A stretch of 64,000 nucleotides of DNA, taken from positions 2,604,001 to 2,668,000 of the forward strand of contig NZ_CP110615.1 in the NCBI RefSeq assembly GCF_026153295.1, written 5' to 3'. The notes under the pieces were generated by a model. It ran no database searches and had not been told where the DNA came from. It saw nothing but the letters and a program-made list of their open reading frames with translations. A program made the position numbers and the translations under genes. This document shows positions 26,593-35,242 of this stretch, in pieces. The stretch comes from Rhodococcus antarcticus (GTDB taxonomy: Bacteria > Actinomycetota > Actinomycetes > Mycobacteriales > Mycobacteriaceae). How positions within the stretch are numbered: the stretch's first letter is position 1; every line of letters starts with the position of its first letter.

Positions 26593-28124
26593 GCACACCG
26601 GTCACCCCCGCAGCCACCCCGTCCGTGGCGCCGGCCCCCACCCCCCCGGGAGGCCGGCGCCGCTCCCTGCCGCTGCGGGTCACGCTGGTCCTCGCCCTGG
26701 TGGCGCTGGTGGCCCTGGGCCTGCTCGCCTCCGGGTTCGCCGCTACCACCCAGCTCTCCGGGTTCCTGCGCGACCGCACCGACAGCCAGCTCGTGCAGGC
26801 CAGCCGCATCCCGCCCAGCCGCCTGGGCGAGCAGGGCGGTGGTCTCCCGCCCAGCCGCTACTACGTGGGCTACACGCTGGCCGGTGCCACCCAGGTCACC
26901 AGCTACTCCGACACCAGCGACTTCGGGCGGGCGCAGCCGGTGCTCCCGGCCCCCGCCGCCGACCGAGCGGGCGCAGACCCGCACCCGTACACCGTGACGG
27001 CCGCGGACGGCAGCCCGTGGCGCGCCATCTCCGTCTCGGGCTACGTCACCTCCACCGGCGCGGCGGCCGTGCTCACCACCGCCATCAGCCTGACCGACGA
27101 CCGCGCCGCCATCGCCCGCCTGACCGAGCTGCTGCTCGTCATCGGGGCCGTGGTGCTGGTGCTGCTCGGGGGGCTGACCTACCTGGTGGTGCGGCGCAGC
27201 CTGCGACCGCTGACCGAGGTGGAGGCCACGGCCGCCGCGATCGCCGCCGGCGACCTCGACCGGCGGGTGCCCGAGGGTGGCCCGGGCACCGAGGTCGGCC
27301 GCCTCTCGCTCGCCCTGAACGGCATGCTCACCCAGATCCAGACCGCGTTCGACGCCAGCGCCGAGTCCACCCGCCGGGCCACGGCCTCCGAGCACAAGAT
27401 GCGCCGCTTCGTGGGTGACGCCAGCCACGAGCTGCGCACCCCGCTGACCACCATCCGCGGGTTCGCCGAGCTCTACCGGCAGGGTGCCGCCGCGGACCCG
27501 GCCGCCGTCGCGCGGATCATGGGACGCATCGAGGGTGAGAGCCGGCGGATGGGCCTGCTGGTGGAGGACCTGCTGCTGCTGGCCCGCCTGGACGCCCAGC
27601 GCCCCCTGGAGCGCGATCCCGTCGACCTGCTCACCCTGGCCAGCGACGCCGTGCACGACGCCCGTGCGGTCGCCCCGGGCCGCACGGTGCGCCTGGAGGT
27701 GCTCGACGGGCCCGGGGTCCCGGAGGTGCTCGGCGACGAGGGGAGGCTGCGCCAGGTGCTGGGCAACCTCGTCACGAACGCGCTGAGCCACACCCCCACC
27801 GGAGCCGTGGTGACCGTCCGGGTGGGCACCCTCGACTCCCCCGCCGGCCCCGCCGAGGCCGTGCTCGAGGTGGCCGACACCGGTCCGGGCCTCGACCCCG
27901 AGGACGCCGAGCGGGTGTTCGAGCGGTTCTACCGCGCGGACACCTCGCGCGCCCGGGCCAGCGGGGGCACGGGTCTGGGGTTGTCCATCGTCGCGGCGCT
28001 GGTCGCGGCGCACGGGGGAACGGTGTGCGTGACGAGCGTCCCCGGCGCCGGAGCCACGTTCACCGTGCGGCTGCCGCAGGTGTCCACCGGTGCAGCGGCA
28101 CGGGGTGAGCCCGCACACAGGTAG
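26589..28124 (+). CDS. trcS: Sensor histidine kinase, TrcS-like
   Basis: Partner kinase of the preceding regulator, 511 residues (TrcS is similar in length). Layout: short cytoplasmic proline-rich tail, TM1 (about 33-56), extracytoplasmic sensor (about 57-175), TM2 (about 178-200), HAMP, phospho-acceptor H280 in GDASHELRTPLTTIRG, N-box NLVTNALSHT, G1 VADTGPGLD, F-box ERFYRAD and G2 GGTGLGLSI. The GTG start overlaps the regulator stop (GTGA). Its own TAG stop forms the first bases of the predicted -10 hexamer of plsC. Confidence 0.87.
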   Translation: MSTPVTPAATPSVAPAPTPPGGRRRSLPLRVTLVLALVALVALGLLASGFAATTQLSGFLRDRTDSQLVQASRIPPSRLGEQGGGLPPSRYYVGYTLAGATQVTSYSDTSDFGRAQPVLPAPAADRAGADPHPYTVTAADGSPWRAISVSGYVTSTGAAAVLTTAISLTDDRAAIARLTELLLVIGAVVLVLLGGLTYLVVRRSLRPLTEVEATAAAIAAGDLDRRVPEGGPGTEVGRLSLALNGMLTQIQTAFDASAESTRRATASEHKMRRFVGDASHELRTPLTTIRGFAELYRQGAAADPAAVARIMGRIEGESRRMGLLVEDLLLLARLDAQRPLERDPVDLLTLASDAVHDARAVAPGRTVRLEVLDGPGVPEVLGDEGRLRQVLGNLVTNALSHTPTGAVVTVRVGTLDSPAGPAEAVLEVADTGPGLDPEDAERVFERFYRADTSRARASGGTGLGLSIVAALVAAHGGTVCVTSVPGAGATFTVRLPQVSTGAAARGEPAHR

Positions 28125-28127
28125 GTT
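28122..28127 (+). promoter_or_regulatory. Predicted -10 hexamer, leaderless plsC mRNA
   Basis: TAGGTT, 7 nt before the GTG at 28135, with no ribosome binding site. The first three bases are the stop codon of the kinase gene. A good match to the actinobacterial TANNNT consensus. Confidence 0.5.
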
Positions 28128-28134
28128 CCGGGGC

Positions 28135-28818
28135 GTGTTCTACAGCCTGCTCAAGCACGTCTTCCCCGGTCCGTTGATGCGGCTGTGGAGCCGACCGGTG
28201 GTCACCGGGCTCGAGCACGTGCCCGCGACCGGTGGGGTGGTGCTCGCCGGGAACCACCTCTCGGTGTCCGACTCCTTCGTCGTCCCCCTCGTGATCAAGC
28301 GCCCCGTGAACTTCCTGGGCAAGCACGAGTACGTCACCGGCACGGGCTTCCGCGGGCGCACCAAGGCGTGGTTCTTCACCAGCATCGGCATGATCCCGGT
28401 GGACCGGGGGGCCGCCTCGGCCGCCTCGGCCTCGGTGGACGTGGTCATCGCCATCGTCCGCAGCGGCATGGCGTTCGGGATCTACCCGGAGGGCACCCGC
28501 TCCCCGGACGGACGGCTGTACAAGGGCCGCACGGGGGTGGCCAAGGTGGCGCTGGAGACCGGTGCGCCCGTGGTGCCGGTAGCAGTGATCGGCACCGACA
28601 AGCTCAACCCCCCGGGCACCACCTTCTGGCGGCCGCACCGCATCGAGATCCGCTTCGGCGCGCCCATGGAGTTCTCCCGCTACGACGGGATGTCCGGCGA
28701 CCGGTGGGCCGAGCGGGCGATCGTGGACCAGATCATGACCGCCATCGCCGACCTGTCCGACCAGGAGTACGTGGACGTCTACGCCTCCTCGGTCAAGGAC
28801 CGCGCCGAGGAGGCGTGA
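28135..28818 (+). CDS. 1-acyl-sn-glycerol-3-phosphate acyltransferase (PlsC family)
   Basis: Transfers an acyl chain to lysophosphatidate or a related lysolipid at the membrane. The 227 residues have all PlsC motifs: HX4D as NHLSVSD (H41-D46), the VNFLGKHEYV block, EGTR as YPEGTRS (about 118-122) and VPVAVIGTDKL. GTG at 28135 is used because it is preceded at 7 nt by TAGGTT, giving a leaderless start. It is followed by a convergent small-protein gene only 4 bp away. Exact acceptor lipid is not determined. Confidence 0.9.
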   Translation: MFYSLLKHVFPGPLMRLWSRPVVTGLEHVPATGGVVLAGNHLSVSDSFVVPLVIKRPVNFLGKHEYVTGTGFRGRTKAWFFTSIGMIPVDRGAASAASASVDVVIAIVRSGMAFGIYPEGTRSPDGRLYKGRTGVAKVALETGAPVVPVAVIGTDKLNPPGTTFWRPHRIEIRFGAPMEFSRYDGMSGDRWAERAIVDQIMTAIADLSDQEYVDVYASSVKDRAEEA

Positions 28819-28822
28819 GCCG

Positions 28823-29089
28823 CTAGCCGTCGGAGCGGGTCCCGTCCTCGCCCGCCCGCCCGAGCGGGCGGGACGTGGCGCTGCCCCGGGGCACGGGCTC
28901 GTCGAAGCTCTCCGGCATCTTCCTGACGTGCCGGTTCATCGAGCGGATGAGCAGGACCAGCGCGACGAGGAGCAGGAGGATGACGACGAGCCCGATCGGC
29001 GCGGACTTGCCGAACTCCGCGCCCGTCCCGTTCCCGCCCGTGGTCGACTGACCGAGCACCGTGGTCGCGAGGTGCGCCCCGACGAGCAT
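28823..29089 (-). CDS. Small single-span membrane protein coupled to mca (Rv1083-like)
   Basis: An 88-residue protein: an N-terminal segment, one strong membrane helix (about 33-48, GLVVILLLLVALVLLI) and a charged C-terminal tail (RSMNRHVRKMPESFDEP). The same length and position apply to mycobacterial Rv1083, downstream of mca. The ATG overlaps the mca stop by one base (TGATG on the coding strand), so it is translationally coupled. Function unknown. A GC-rich inverted repeat near its 3' end (28850-28872) could act as terminator for the pair. Confidence 0.75.
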   Translation of the reverse strand: MLVGAHLATTVLGQSTTGGNGTGAEFGKSAPIGLVVILLLLVALVLLIRSMNRHVRKMPESFDEPVPRGSATSRPLGRAGEDGTRSDG

Positions 29090-29967
29090 CACTGCTGCAC
29101 CAGCTCCCGCACACCGGCGAACAAGTCGTCCTCGGGCACGTAGGTGTCCACCAGCGAGCGGGCGAGCTCGTACTCCTCGGTGGGCCACAGCTTCTGCTGC
29201 AGCTCCATCGGCACCGCGAAGAAGCGTCCCGTGGGGTCGATCTGGGTGGCGTGCGCCTTGAGGGCCTCGTCCCGCACCGGGAAGAACTCCGCGCAGGGCA
29301 CCTGGGTGGTGACCCGCTCCATGACGTCGGGCCGCGCGGGATCCCAGCCGGCCAGCCACTCGGCGAACGGCGACTCCAGACCGGCATCGGTCATGGCCTG
29401 GTCGAAGCGCTCCAGGCGTGCCTTGCTGAAGCCGTGCGAGTAGTACAGCTTCAGCGGGGTCCAGGGCTCTCCGGCCTCCGGGAAGCGGTCCGGGTCCCCG
29501 GCGGCCTCGAACGCCGCGACGGACACCTCGTGGCACCGGATGTGGTCCGGGTGCGGGTAGCCGCCGTTCTCGTCGTAGGTCGTCACCACGTGCGGCCGGA
29601 ACTCGCGGACCAGGCGCACGAGCTTCTCGGTGGCCTCCTCCAGCGGCGCCAGCGCGAAGCACCCCTCGGGCAGCGGCGGCGTCGGGTCACCCTCGGGCAG
29701 GCCGGAGTCCACGTAGCCGAGCCAGCGGTGCTGCACACCCAGGATCGCGGCCGCCCGGGCCATCTCCTCGCGGCGCACCTCGTGGATGCGGGCGTGCACG
29801 CCGGGGGTGTCCATGGCCGGGTTCAGGATGTCGCCCCGCTCGCCGCCGGTCAGGCTGACCACCATGACCTCGTTGCCCTCGGCCACGTAGCGCGCGGTGC
29901 TCGCCGCGCCCTTGCTCGACTCGTCGTCGGGGTGCGCGTGCACCGCCATCAACCTCAGTCCGCTCAC
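29089..29967 (-). CDS. mca: Mycothiol S-conjugate amidase
   Basis: Zinc amidase that cleaves mycothiol conjugates of electrophiles to a mercapturic acid and GlcN-Ins, the key detoxification step in mycothiol-producing actinobacteria. The 292 residues begin [19 protein letters not shown], with metal ligands H12 and D15 and catalytic D14 nearby, and the third ligand in [11 protein letters not shown]. The family insert [13 protein letters not shown] is present. Length and the [20 protein letters not shown] block fit Mca rather than MshB. The GTG start has GAGG 8 nt upstream. Divergent from the DUF4307 gene. Confidence 0.93.
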   Translation of the reverse strand: MSGLRLMAVHAHPDDESSKGAASTARYVAEGNEVMVVSLTGGERGDILNPAMDTPGVHARIHEVRREEMARAAAILGVQHRWLGYVDSGLPEGDPTPPLPEGCFALAPLEEATEKLVRLVREFRPHVVTTYDENGGYPHPDHIRCHEVSVAAFEAAGDPDRFPEAGEPWTPLKLYYSHGFSKARLERFDQAMTDAGLESPFAEWLAGWDPARPDVMERVTTQVPCAEFFPVRDEALKAHATQIDPTGRFFAVPMELQQKLWPTEEYELARSLVDTYVPEDDLFAGVRELVQQ

Positions 29968-30120
29968 TGCCGTCCTCACCGCTCCGTCGTCCCTGCTCCG
30001 TCGTAACCTCGTGCTGCGACGTCCGGTCCCCCGCCAGAACGTCGCGCGCCACCACGATGATCCCACCCTCTGCTGCTCCGCACCGCCGCAGCACCCCAGC
30101 CACCACCCAGGAGCCCCGCC

Positions 30121-30561
30121 GTGACCGCACCGCTGCCCCCCGGCCGCTACTCGCGCAACGCGGGGCGCGAGGCCGCACCCGCCACCGGGCAGAGCACCCG
30201 CCGACGCACCGTGGCGATCTCGGTGGCGGGAGGTCTGTTCGGCCTCGGGGTGGCGTGGGTGGGCTACCAGAACCTGTCGGCCGCCCCCGTCAGCGGGGAC
30301 CAGCTCGCGTTCACCCTCGTCGACGACTCCACCGTCAGCATCCGCTTCGACGTCACCCGGGACGACCCCTCGCAGCCGGCGGTGTGCATCCTCCGCGCGC
30401 GGTCCCTCGACGGGAGCGAGACCGGCCGCCGCGAGGTCTACATCCCGCCGAGCACCGAGGGCGTGATGACGGTGACGTCGACCGTGCGCACGTCGAAGCC
30501 TCCCGTGGCCAGCGACGTCTACGGCTGCGGACTCACCGTCCCCGCCTACCTCGTTCCCTAG
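30121..30561 (+). CDS. DUF4307 membrane-anchored protein
   Basis: A 146-residue protein with a short cytoplasmic N-terminus ([13 protein letters not shown]), one membrane helix (about 31-49, [19 protein letters not shown]) and an extracytoplasmic domain of the DUF4307 family (Rv1081c). The domain ends in conserved [27 protein letters not shown], with two cysteines that could pair (in VCILRARS and YGCGL). Function is unknown. It sits between mca and greA as in mycobacteria. The GTG start has AGGAG 8 nt upstream. Confidence 0.85.
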   Translation: MTAPLPPGRYSRNAGREAAPATGQSTRRRTVAISVAGGLFGLGVAWVGYQNLSAAPVSGDQLAFTLVDDSTVSIRFDVTRDDPSQPAVCILRARSLDGSETGRREVYIPPSTEGVMTVTSTVRTSKPPVASDVYGCGLTVPAYLVP

Positions 30562-30767
30562 CCTTCACCACCCCTGACCTGCGACGACGCACGTTCAACG
30601 GACCCCGCGTGGTACCTTTGGTCTTCTGCGCGGCGCCGGTTCGGGGCCGTGTTTTCGTCGTCTGACGCAGCACCCGCCCCGACCAGCACGCAGGTCGGGG
30701 CGACCACGGCGGACGGGCCTCCTGGCCCGCCCAGCGGCGACGACCGACACGAGGAGTGACGATCACC

Positions 30768-31259
30768 ATGACCGACACGCAGGTGACCTGGCTGACCCAG
30801 GAGTCGCACGACCGGCTCAAGTCGGAGCTCGACGGTCTCATCACGAACCGCGTGGCCATCGCCGCGGAGATCAACGACCGGCGCGAGGAGGGCGACCTCA
30901 AGGAGAACGGCGGCTACCACGCCGCCCGTGAGGAGCAGGGCCAGCAGGAGCGGCGCATCCGCCAGCTGCAGGAGCTCCTGAACAACGCCAAGGTCGGCGA
31001 GTCGCCCACCCGCTCCGGCGTGGCGCTGCCCGGCTCCGTCGTCAAGGTCTACTACGACGGTGACGAGAGCGACGGCGAGACGTTCCTCATCGCCACCCGC
31101 GAGGAGGGCAGCCACGGCGACCTCGAGGTGTACTCGCCGAGCTCCCCGCTGGGCAAGGCGCTGCTGGACGCCAAGGTCGGCGAGACCCGCGAGTACACGC
31201 TGCCCAACGGCGGCAGCATGAAGGTCACGCTCACCAGCGCGGAGCCCTACCGCCCCTGA
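30768..31259 (+). CDS. greA: Transcription elongation factor GreA
   Basis: Rescues backtracked RNA polymerase by stimulating its intrinsic transcript cleavage. The 163 residues have the N-terminal antiparallel coiled coil ([41 protein letters not shown]) with acidic tip residues in EEGDLKEN that enter the secondary channel. The C-terminal FKBP-like globular domain ([20 protein letters not shown]) follows. ATG at 30768 is preferred, with GAGGAG 11 nt upstream. The 206-bp upstream gap, including TACCTT at 30613-30618, probably holds its own promoter. Confidence 0.95.
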   Translation: MTDTQVTWLTQESHDRLKSELDGLITNRVAIAAEINDRREEGDLKENGGYHAAREEQGQQERRIRQLQELLNNAKVGESPTRSGVALPGSVVKVYYDGDESDGETFLIATREEGSHGDLEVYSPSSPLGKALLDAKVGETREYTLPNGGSMKVTLTSAEPYRP

Positions 31260-31276
31260 CCACGCTCCCCCGCCGA

Positions 31277-31305
31277 GCCCGTCCCGTGACCGTGACGGGG
31301 CGGGC
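31277..31305. terminator. Bidirectional hairpin between greA and ilvA
   Basis: GCCCGTCCCGT (31277-31287) and ACGGGGCGGGC (31295-31305) pair over 11 bp with one wobble and a 7-nt loop. It lies between two convergent stops. There is no T-tract, as is usual in actinobacterial terminators. Confidence 0.55.
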
Positions 31306-31328
31306 CCCCGGCGTGCCGAGCCGCGGAC

Positions 31329-32552
31329 TCAGGCGCCGACGGGCTCCTCCGCCACCACGTACCCCGAACGACGCAGGGCACCCACCACGACGCTGCAGTG
31401 CTCCGCGCCCCGGGTCTCCACCGTGATCGCGATCTCCACCTCGCCCAGCGCCAGCGTGCCGGTGAGCCTGGAGTGCGCCACGTCGATGACGTTCGCCCCG
31501 GTCCCGCTCACGGTCGTCAGCACCCCCACCAGCGAGCCCGGCCGGTCGGGCACCGTGACCCGCAGGGCCAGGAAGCGGCGTGCGGCCGTCAGCCCGTGCT
31601 GGACCACGTGCACGAGCAGCAGCGGGTCCACGTTGCCGCCGCTGACCACCGCGCACACCGGGCCCTCCAGGTCCCCGAGCACGCCGTCCAGCAGCGCGGC
31701 CACGGCGGCTGCCCCGGCCGGTTCGACCACCATCTTCGCCCGCTCCAGGCACAGCACGAGGGCCCGGGACAGCGCGTCCTCGCTGACGGTGACCACCTCG
31801 TCCACCAGCTGGGAGACGTGGGCGTAGGTGACCGGCCCCGGCGCCCCCACGGCGATGCCGTCCGCCATGGTGGACATGCTGGACAGCCGCACCGGGTGAC
31901 CGGCGGCGAGCGAGCCCGGCCAGGCCGCGGCCTGCTCGGCCTGCACGGCTACCACCCGCACCCCGGGCTTGAGCGCCTTCACCGCGGCGGCCACCCCGGC
32001 GACCAGCCCCCCGCCCCCGGTGCACACGAGCACGGTGCCCACGTCCGGGAGCTGCTCGACGATCTCCAGGCCCACCGTGCCCTGCCCGGCCACCACGTCC
32101 AGGTGGTCGAAGGGGTGGATGAACACCGCCCCGGTGCGCTCGGCGAACTCCACGGCCTCGGCCAGGGCGTCCTCGAGCACCTCGCCGACCAGGTGCACCT
32201 GCGCCCCGTACGCCTTGGTGGCCGCGAGCTTGGGCAGCGGCGCGCCGGTGGGCATGAACACCGTGGACCGGGCCCCCAGGAGGTCCGCGGCCAGTGCCAC
32301 CCCCTGGGCGTGGTTTCCCGCGCTGGCGGCCACCACACCCCGGGCGCGCTCGGCGTCGGTGAGCCCGTGGATGCGGGTGTAGGCGCCGCGGATCTTGAAC
32401 GACCCGGTGCGCTGGAGGTTCTCGCACTTCAGGTGCACGGGCACCCCCGTGCGATCGCTGAGCACGCGCGAGGCCACCACGGGGGTCTTCCGGACGACCG
32501 GCTCGAGCAGGGTGGCGGCCGCGCGGATCTGGTCGAGGCTCACGAGGTCCAT
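31329..32552 (-). CDS. ilvA: Threonine ammonia-lyase with C-terminal ACT domain
   Basis: PLP enzyme that deaminates threonine to 2-oxobutanoate, the first committed step of isoleucine synthesis. The 407 residues show PLP-lysine K53 in RTGSFKIRG, the SAGNHAQGVA loop, and a glycine loop TGGGGLVAG. A single ACT regulatory domain sits at the C-terminus (from about 325, LRVTVPDRPGSLVGVLTTVSGTGANVIDV). That layout is the actinobacterial/TdcB-with-ACT type, shorter than enteric IlvA. A predicted -10 CAGGAT sits 8 nt before the ATG, suggesting a leaderless start. Confidence 0.92.
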   Translation of the reverse strand: MDLVSLDQIRAAATLLEPVVRKTPVVASRVLSDRTGVPVHLKCENLQRTGSFKIRGAYTRIHGLTDAERARGVVAASAGNHAQGVALAADLLGARSTVFMPTGAPLPKLAATKAYGAQVHLVGEVLEDALAEAVEFAERTGAVFIHPFDHLDVVAGQGTVGLEIVEQLPDVGTVLVCTGGGGLVAGVAAAVKALKPGVRVVAVQAEQAAAWPGSLAAGHPVRLSSMSTMADGIAVGAPGPVTYAHVSQLVDEVVTVSEDALSRALVLCLERAKMVVEPAGAAAVAALLDGVLGDLEGPVCAVVSGGNVDPLLLVHVVQHGLTAARRFLALRVTVPDRPGSLVGVLTTVSGTGANVIDVAHSRLTGTLALGEVEIAITVETRGAEHCSVVVGALRRSGYVVAEEPVGA

Positions 32553-32560
32553 GGCCGCTG

Positions 32561-32566
32561 ATCCTG
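32561..32566 (-). promoter_or_regulatory. Predicted -10 hexamer for ilvA
   Basis: CAGGAT on the minus strand, 8 nt before the ATG at 32552, with no ribosome binding site in between. Weak but consistent with the leaderless layout of neighbours. Confidence 0.3.
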
Positions 32567-32652
32567 CCAGCCACCACCGCCCCGTCTGCGCCCTCCGGTC
32601 CACGCCGGTACCGTGGTCGTGAGGTCGACGTGAAGCCGAGGAGGTGGTGGTC

Positions 32653-32913
32653 GTGCGGGACGGACGGGACCGCTCCGCCACCTGGCACTCGCCCGCCGCG
32701 CTGCTGGCCGTGGCCGCCGTCGTCGTGGGCATGCTCGCTGCCGCCGTGGCGACCGTGGCCGGGGCGGGGTGCGCCGACCCCGGCCGGCTCGTCACCCGGG
32801 CCGACGGCGTCGTGGTGCTCGAGGGCGGCTGCGTCTCGGCCGGAGACCTGGTGGTGCCCGGAGCCCCCCTGGCCACCCTCGACGGCCGTGCACCCGTCGG
32901 CGTGCGCCCCTGA
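32653..32913 (+). CDS. Small hypothetical membrane protein
   Basis: An 86-residue protein with one membrane helix (about 14-36, ALLAVAAVVVGMLAAAVATVAG) and a small extracytoplasmic part that contains two cysteines (GAGCADPG, EGGCVSAG) able to form a disulfide. The GTG at 32653 is preferred since GAGGAGG ends 8 nt before it; GTG codons at 32644 and 32647 overlap that site. It is divergent from ilvA and convergent with metB. I do not recognise a family. Confidence 0.6.
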   Translation: MRDGRDRSATWHSPAALLAVAAVVVGMLAAAVATVAGAGCADPGRLVTRADGVVVLEGGCVSAGDLVVPGAPLATLDGRAPVGVRP

Positions 32914-32926
32914 GGCTCCGGTCGGC

Positions 32927-34093
32927 TCAGCGGGCCAGTGCCTGCTCCAGGTCGGACACCAGGTCTGCACCGTCCTCGATGCCGACGGAGAGCCGGACCA
33001 GGTCCTGCGGCACCTCCAGCATCGAGCCCACCGTCGAGGCGTGCGTCATGGCGGCAGGGAGCTCGATCAACGACTCCACCCCGCCCAGGCTCTCGGCCAG
33101 GGTGAAGATCTCTGTGGCCGCGCACAGCTTCTCGGCCGCCTCGCGACCACCCGCCATGCGCAGCGACACCATGCCGCCGAAGCGCCTCATCTGCCGTGCG
33201 GCCACGGCGTGCCCGGGGTGCTCGGCCAGGCCCGGGTAGAGCACGCTCGCCACGGCGGGGTTGCGCAGCAGCGCCTCGACCACGAGCTCGGCGTTGGTGC
33301 TGTGCTGCTCCATCCGCAGCGCCAGCGTCTTGGCCCCGCGCAGGGTCAGCCACGCGTCGAACGGGCCGGGCACGCCCCCTGCACCGTTCTGCAGGAAGGC
33401 CAGGGCGTCGCGCAGCTCGCCGTCGTCGGTGACGAGCGCGCCGCCGACCACGTCGGAGTGGCCACCGACGTACTTGGTGGTCGAGTGCAGCACCACGTCC
33501 GCCCCCAGCGCCAGGGGGTTCTGCAGGTAGGGGGAGGCAAAGGTGTTGTCCACCACGAGCTTCGCGCCACCGGCGTGCGCGACCTCGGCGATGGCCGTGA
33601 TGTCGGCGATGTTCAGCAGCGGGTTCGTGGGGGTCTCCACCCACACCAGCCTCGTGTTCGGCTGGAGGGCGGCCCGGACGGCGGCCACGTCGGACAGCGG
33701 GACCGGGGTGTGGGTGATGCCCCACTGGGAGAACACCTTGTCGATCAGCCGGAACGTGCCGCCGTAGGCGTCGTCGGGGATGACGAGGTGGTCACCGGGG
33801 CGCAGGGTGGCGCGGATCAGCGCGTCCGTGGCCGCCATGCCCGAGGAGAACGCCAGGCCGTGCGCCCCGCCCTCCAGCGCGGCCAGGCACTCCTGCAGGG
33901 CGGTCCGCGTGGGGTTGCCGGTGCGGGAGTACTCGTAGCCCCCGCGCAGGCCGCCCACACCGTCCTGGGCGTAGGTGGAGGTGGCGTGGATCGGGACGAT
34001 GACCGAACCGGTGGTGGGGTCGGGCGCCTGCCCGGCGTGGATGGCGCGGGTGGCGAAGCCCGGGGTGCGGGCGGGGTCGCGGGAGTCAGGCAT
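32927..34093 (-). CDS. metB: Cystathionine gamma-synthase
   Basis: PLP enzyme that joins cysteine with an activated homoserine (O-succinyl or O-acetyl) to make cystathionine in methionine synthesis. The 388 residues have the Cys/Met-metabolism signature with PLP-lysine K207 in HSTTKYVGGHSDVVGG, YSRTGNPTR, and WVETPTNPLLNI. The nearby cbs gene makes the same product from homocysteine, so the two directions of transsulfuration are encoded within 4 kb. Related lyases (gamma-lyase) are hard to exclude by sequence alone. A TAGGCT hexamer 6 nt before the ATG suggests a leaderless mRNA. Confidence 0.9.
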   Translation of the reverse strand: MPDSRDPARTPGFATRAIHAGQAPDPTTGSVIVPIHATSTYAQDGVGGLRGGYEYSRTGNPTRTALQECLAALEGGAHGLAFSSGMAATDALIRATLRPGDHLVIPDDAYGGTFRLIDKVFSQWGITHTPVPLSDVAAVRAALQPNTRLVWVETPTNPLLNIADITAIAEVAHAGGAKLVVDNTFASPYLQNPLALGADVVLHSTTKYVGGHSDVVGGALVTDDGELRDALAFLQNGAGGVPGPFDAWLTLRGAKTLALRMEQHSTNAELVVEALLRNPAVASVLYPGLAEHPGHAVAARQMRRFGGMVSLRMAGGREAAEKLCAATEIFTLAESLGGVESLIELPAAMTHASTVGSMLEVPQDLVRLSVGIEDGADLVSDLEQALAR

Positions 34094-34099
34094 GGGTCG

Positions 34100-34105
34100 A
34101 GCCTA
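34100..34105 (-). promoter_or_regulatory. Predicted -10 hexamer, leaderless metB mRNA
   Basis: TAGGCT on the minus strand, 6 nt before the ATG at 34093. It fits TANNNT well and leaves no space for a ribosome binding site. Confidence 0.5.
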
Positions 34106-34143
34106 GGCACCCCGGGACGGTGCGCCGAGCCAGGGTCCGGGGG

Positions 34144-35079
34144 TCAGCGACCGACGACGACCACGAGCAGCAGGAGCAGGAGGACGAGCCCGAGGATCCC
34201 GAGGGGCAGGACCACCATCAGCAGCAGCCCCTTGGTGCCCTGCGGCACGTGACCGATGGACCCGGACATGAAGATGATGGCCGGCGTGCGGTAGAAGACC
34301 GGCACCTCCTGACCGGGCTGCACCACCACGTCCAACGACGCCTGGGCGATCGGGAACAGGTACCGGGTGAGCACGTCCACCCGGTGCTGCCCGGCGGGGA
34401 CGTCGATCGCGACGCGGCCCCAGGTGCGGCCACGCTCCTGGCCGTCCACCGTCACCAGGGGGCCGAACAGGTAGAGGACGAAGGCCAGCGGGAAGAAGCT
34501 CGTGTCCACCACCAGGCGCCCCCAGCCCGGCTGCACGGGAGCCCACTGCTGGCCCTGGTAGGGCTGCTGGTGGCCCACCGGGGCCTGCGCGGGCCGACCC
34601 CAGCCCGGCTGCGGGGGCGGCCCGTAGCCCAGGGGTGCCTGGTTCCACGCCTGCGGCGCCGGCCAGGGACCCTGGGGTGCCTGGCCGTGGCCGGACCGGG
34701 TGGGCGGGCCGTGGCCGGGCCGGGGTGCCTGGCCGTGGCCCTGGGGCGCCTGCGGAAGGGCGGGTCGGGCCTTCTCCCACTGCGGGTCCGGAGCGGTCCG
34801 ACCGGCCGGGGCCGCCCACGCCGGCGGTGGCGCGGGCTGCTGCTGGGGCTGCGCTCCCCACACCGACGGCCCCGGCGGGGTGGTGCCCCGTGGGACGACC
34901 TGGGTGCGGTCGGCGGCTCCCGGTTCGGCCGCGGGGCCCGACGTGGTCGACCGGGAGACCACCTGGGTGGCCTCCGAGGACGCAACCTGACGACCGTCGA
35001 CGTCGCGGTACCCGAAGTTGAGCGCGCCGGACCCGGACCCGGGCTCGGCTGGACGCTGGTCGTCGGGCTGGTCGGTCAC
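34144..35079 (-). CDS. Proline-rich membrane protein at the position of mycobacterial Pra
   Basis: A 311-residue protein. Residues 1-195 are low-complexity, rich in Pro, Gln and Gly (many PQ, GHGQAP and GYGPPP elements). Then comes a region with a membrane-leaning segment (about 202-216, FFPLAFVLYLFGPLV), a beta-rich part (GRVAIDVPAGQHRVDVLTRY) and a strong C-terminal helix (about 284-308). It occupies the slot of proline-rich antigen Pra between cbs and metB, but I cannot confirm homology of the membrane part. The GTG start has GAGG about 7 nt upstream. Role unknown; possibly cell-envelope associated. Confidence 0.75.
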   Translation of the reverse strand: MTDQPDDQRPAEPGSGSGALNFGYRDVDGRQVASSEATQVVSRSTTSGPAAEPGAADRTQVVPRGTTPPGPSVWGAQPQQQPAPPPAWAAPAGRTAPDPQWEKARPALPQAPQGHGQAPRPGHGPPTRSGHGQAPQGPWPAPQAWNQAPLGYGPPPQPGWGRPAQAPVGHQQPYQGQQWAPVQPGWGRLVVDTSFFPLAFVLYLFGPLVTVDGQERGRTWGRVAIDVPAGQHRVDVLTRYLFPIAQASLDVVVQPGQEVPVFYRTPAIIFMSGSIGHVPQGTKGLLLMVVLPLGILGLVLLLLLLVVVVGR

Positions 35080-35242
35080 GGGCTCACCTCGGTCTGGACG
35101 ATCCGGGCGGTCCGGGCGGAGGGGGTCCCCCGCGGGGCGACGCTAGCCGAGTCGGCCGCTGCCCGGGGCGAGGAGCGCACCGAGCCCGCGGTGACGGCGG
35201 GCCCGGGCAGGAACACCCCCGGGCCCGGAGGCCACCCGCGCG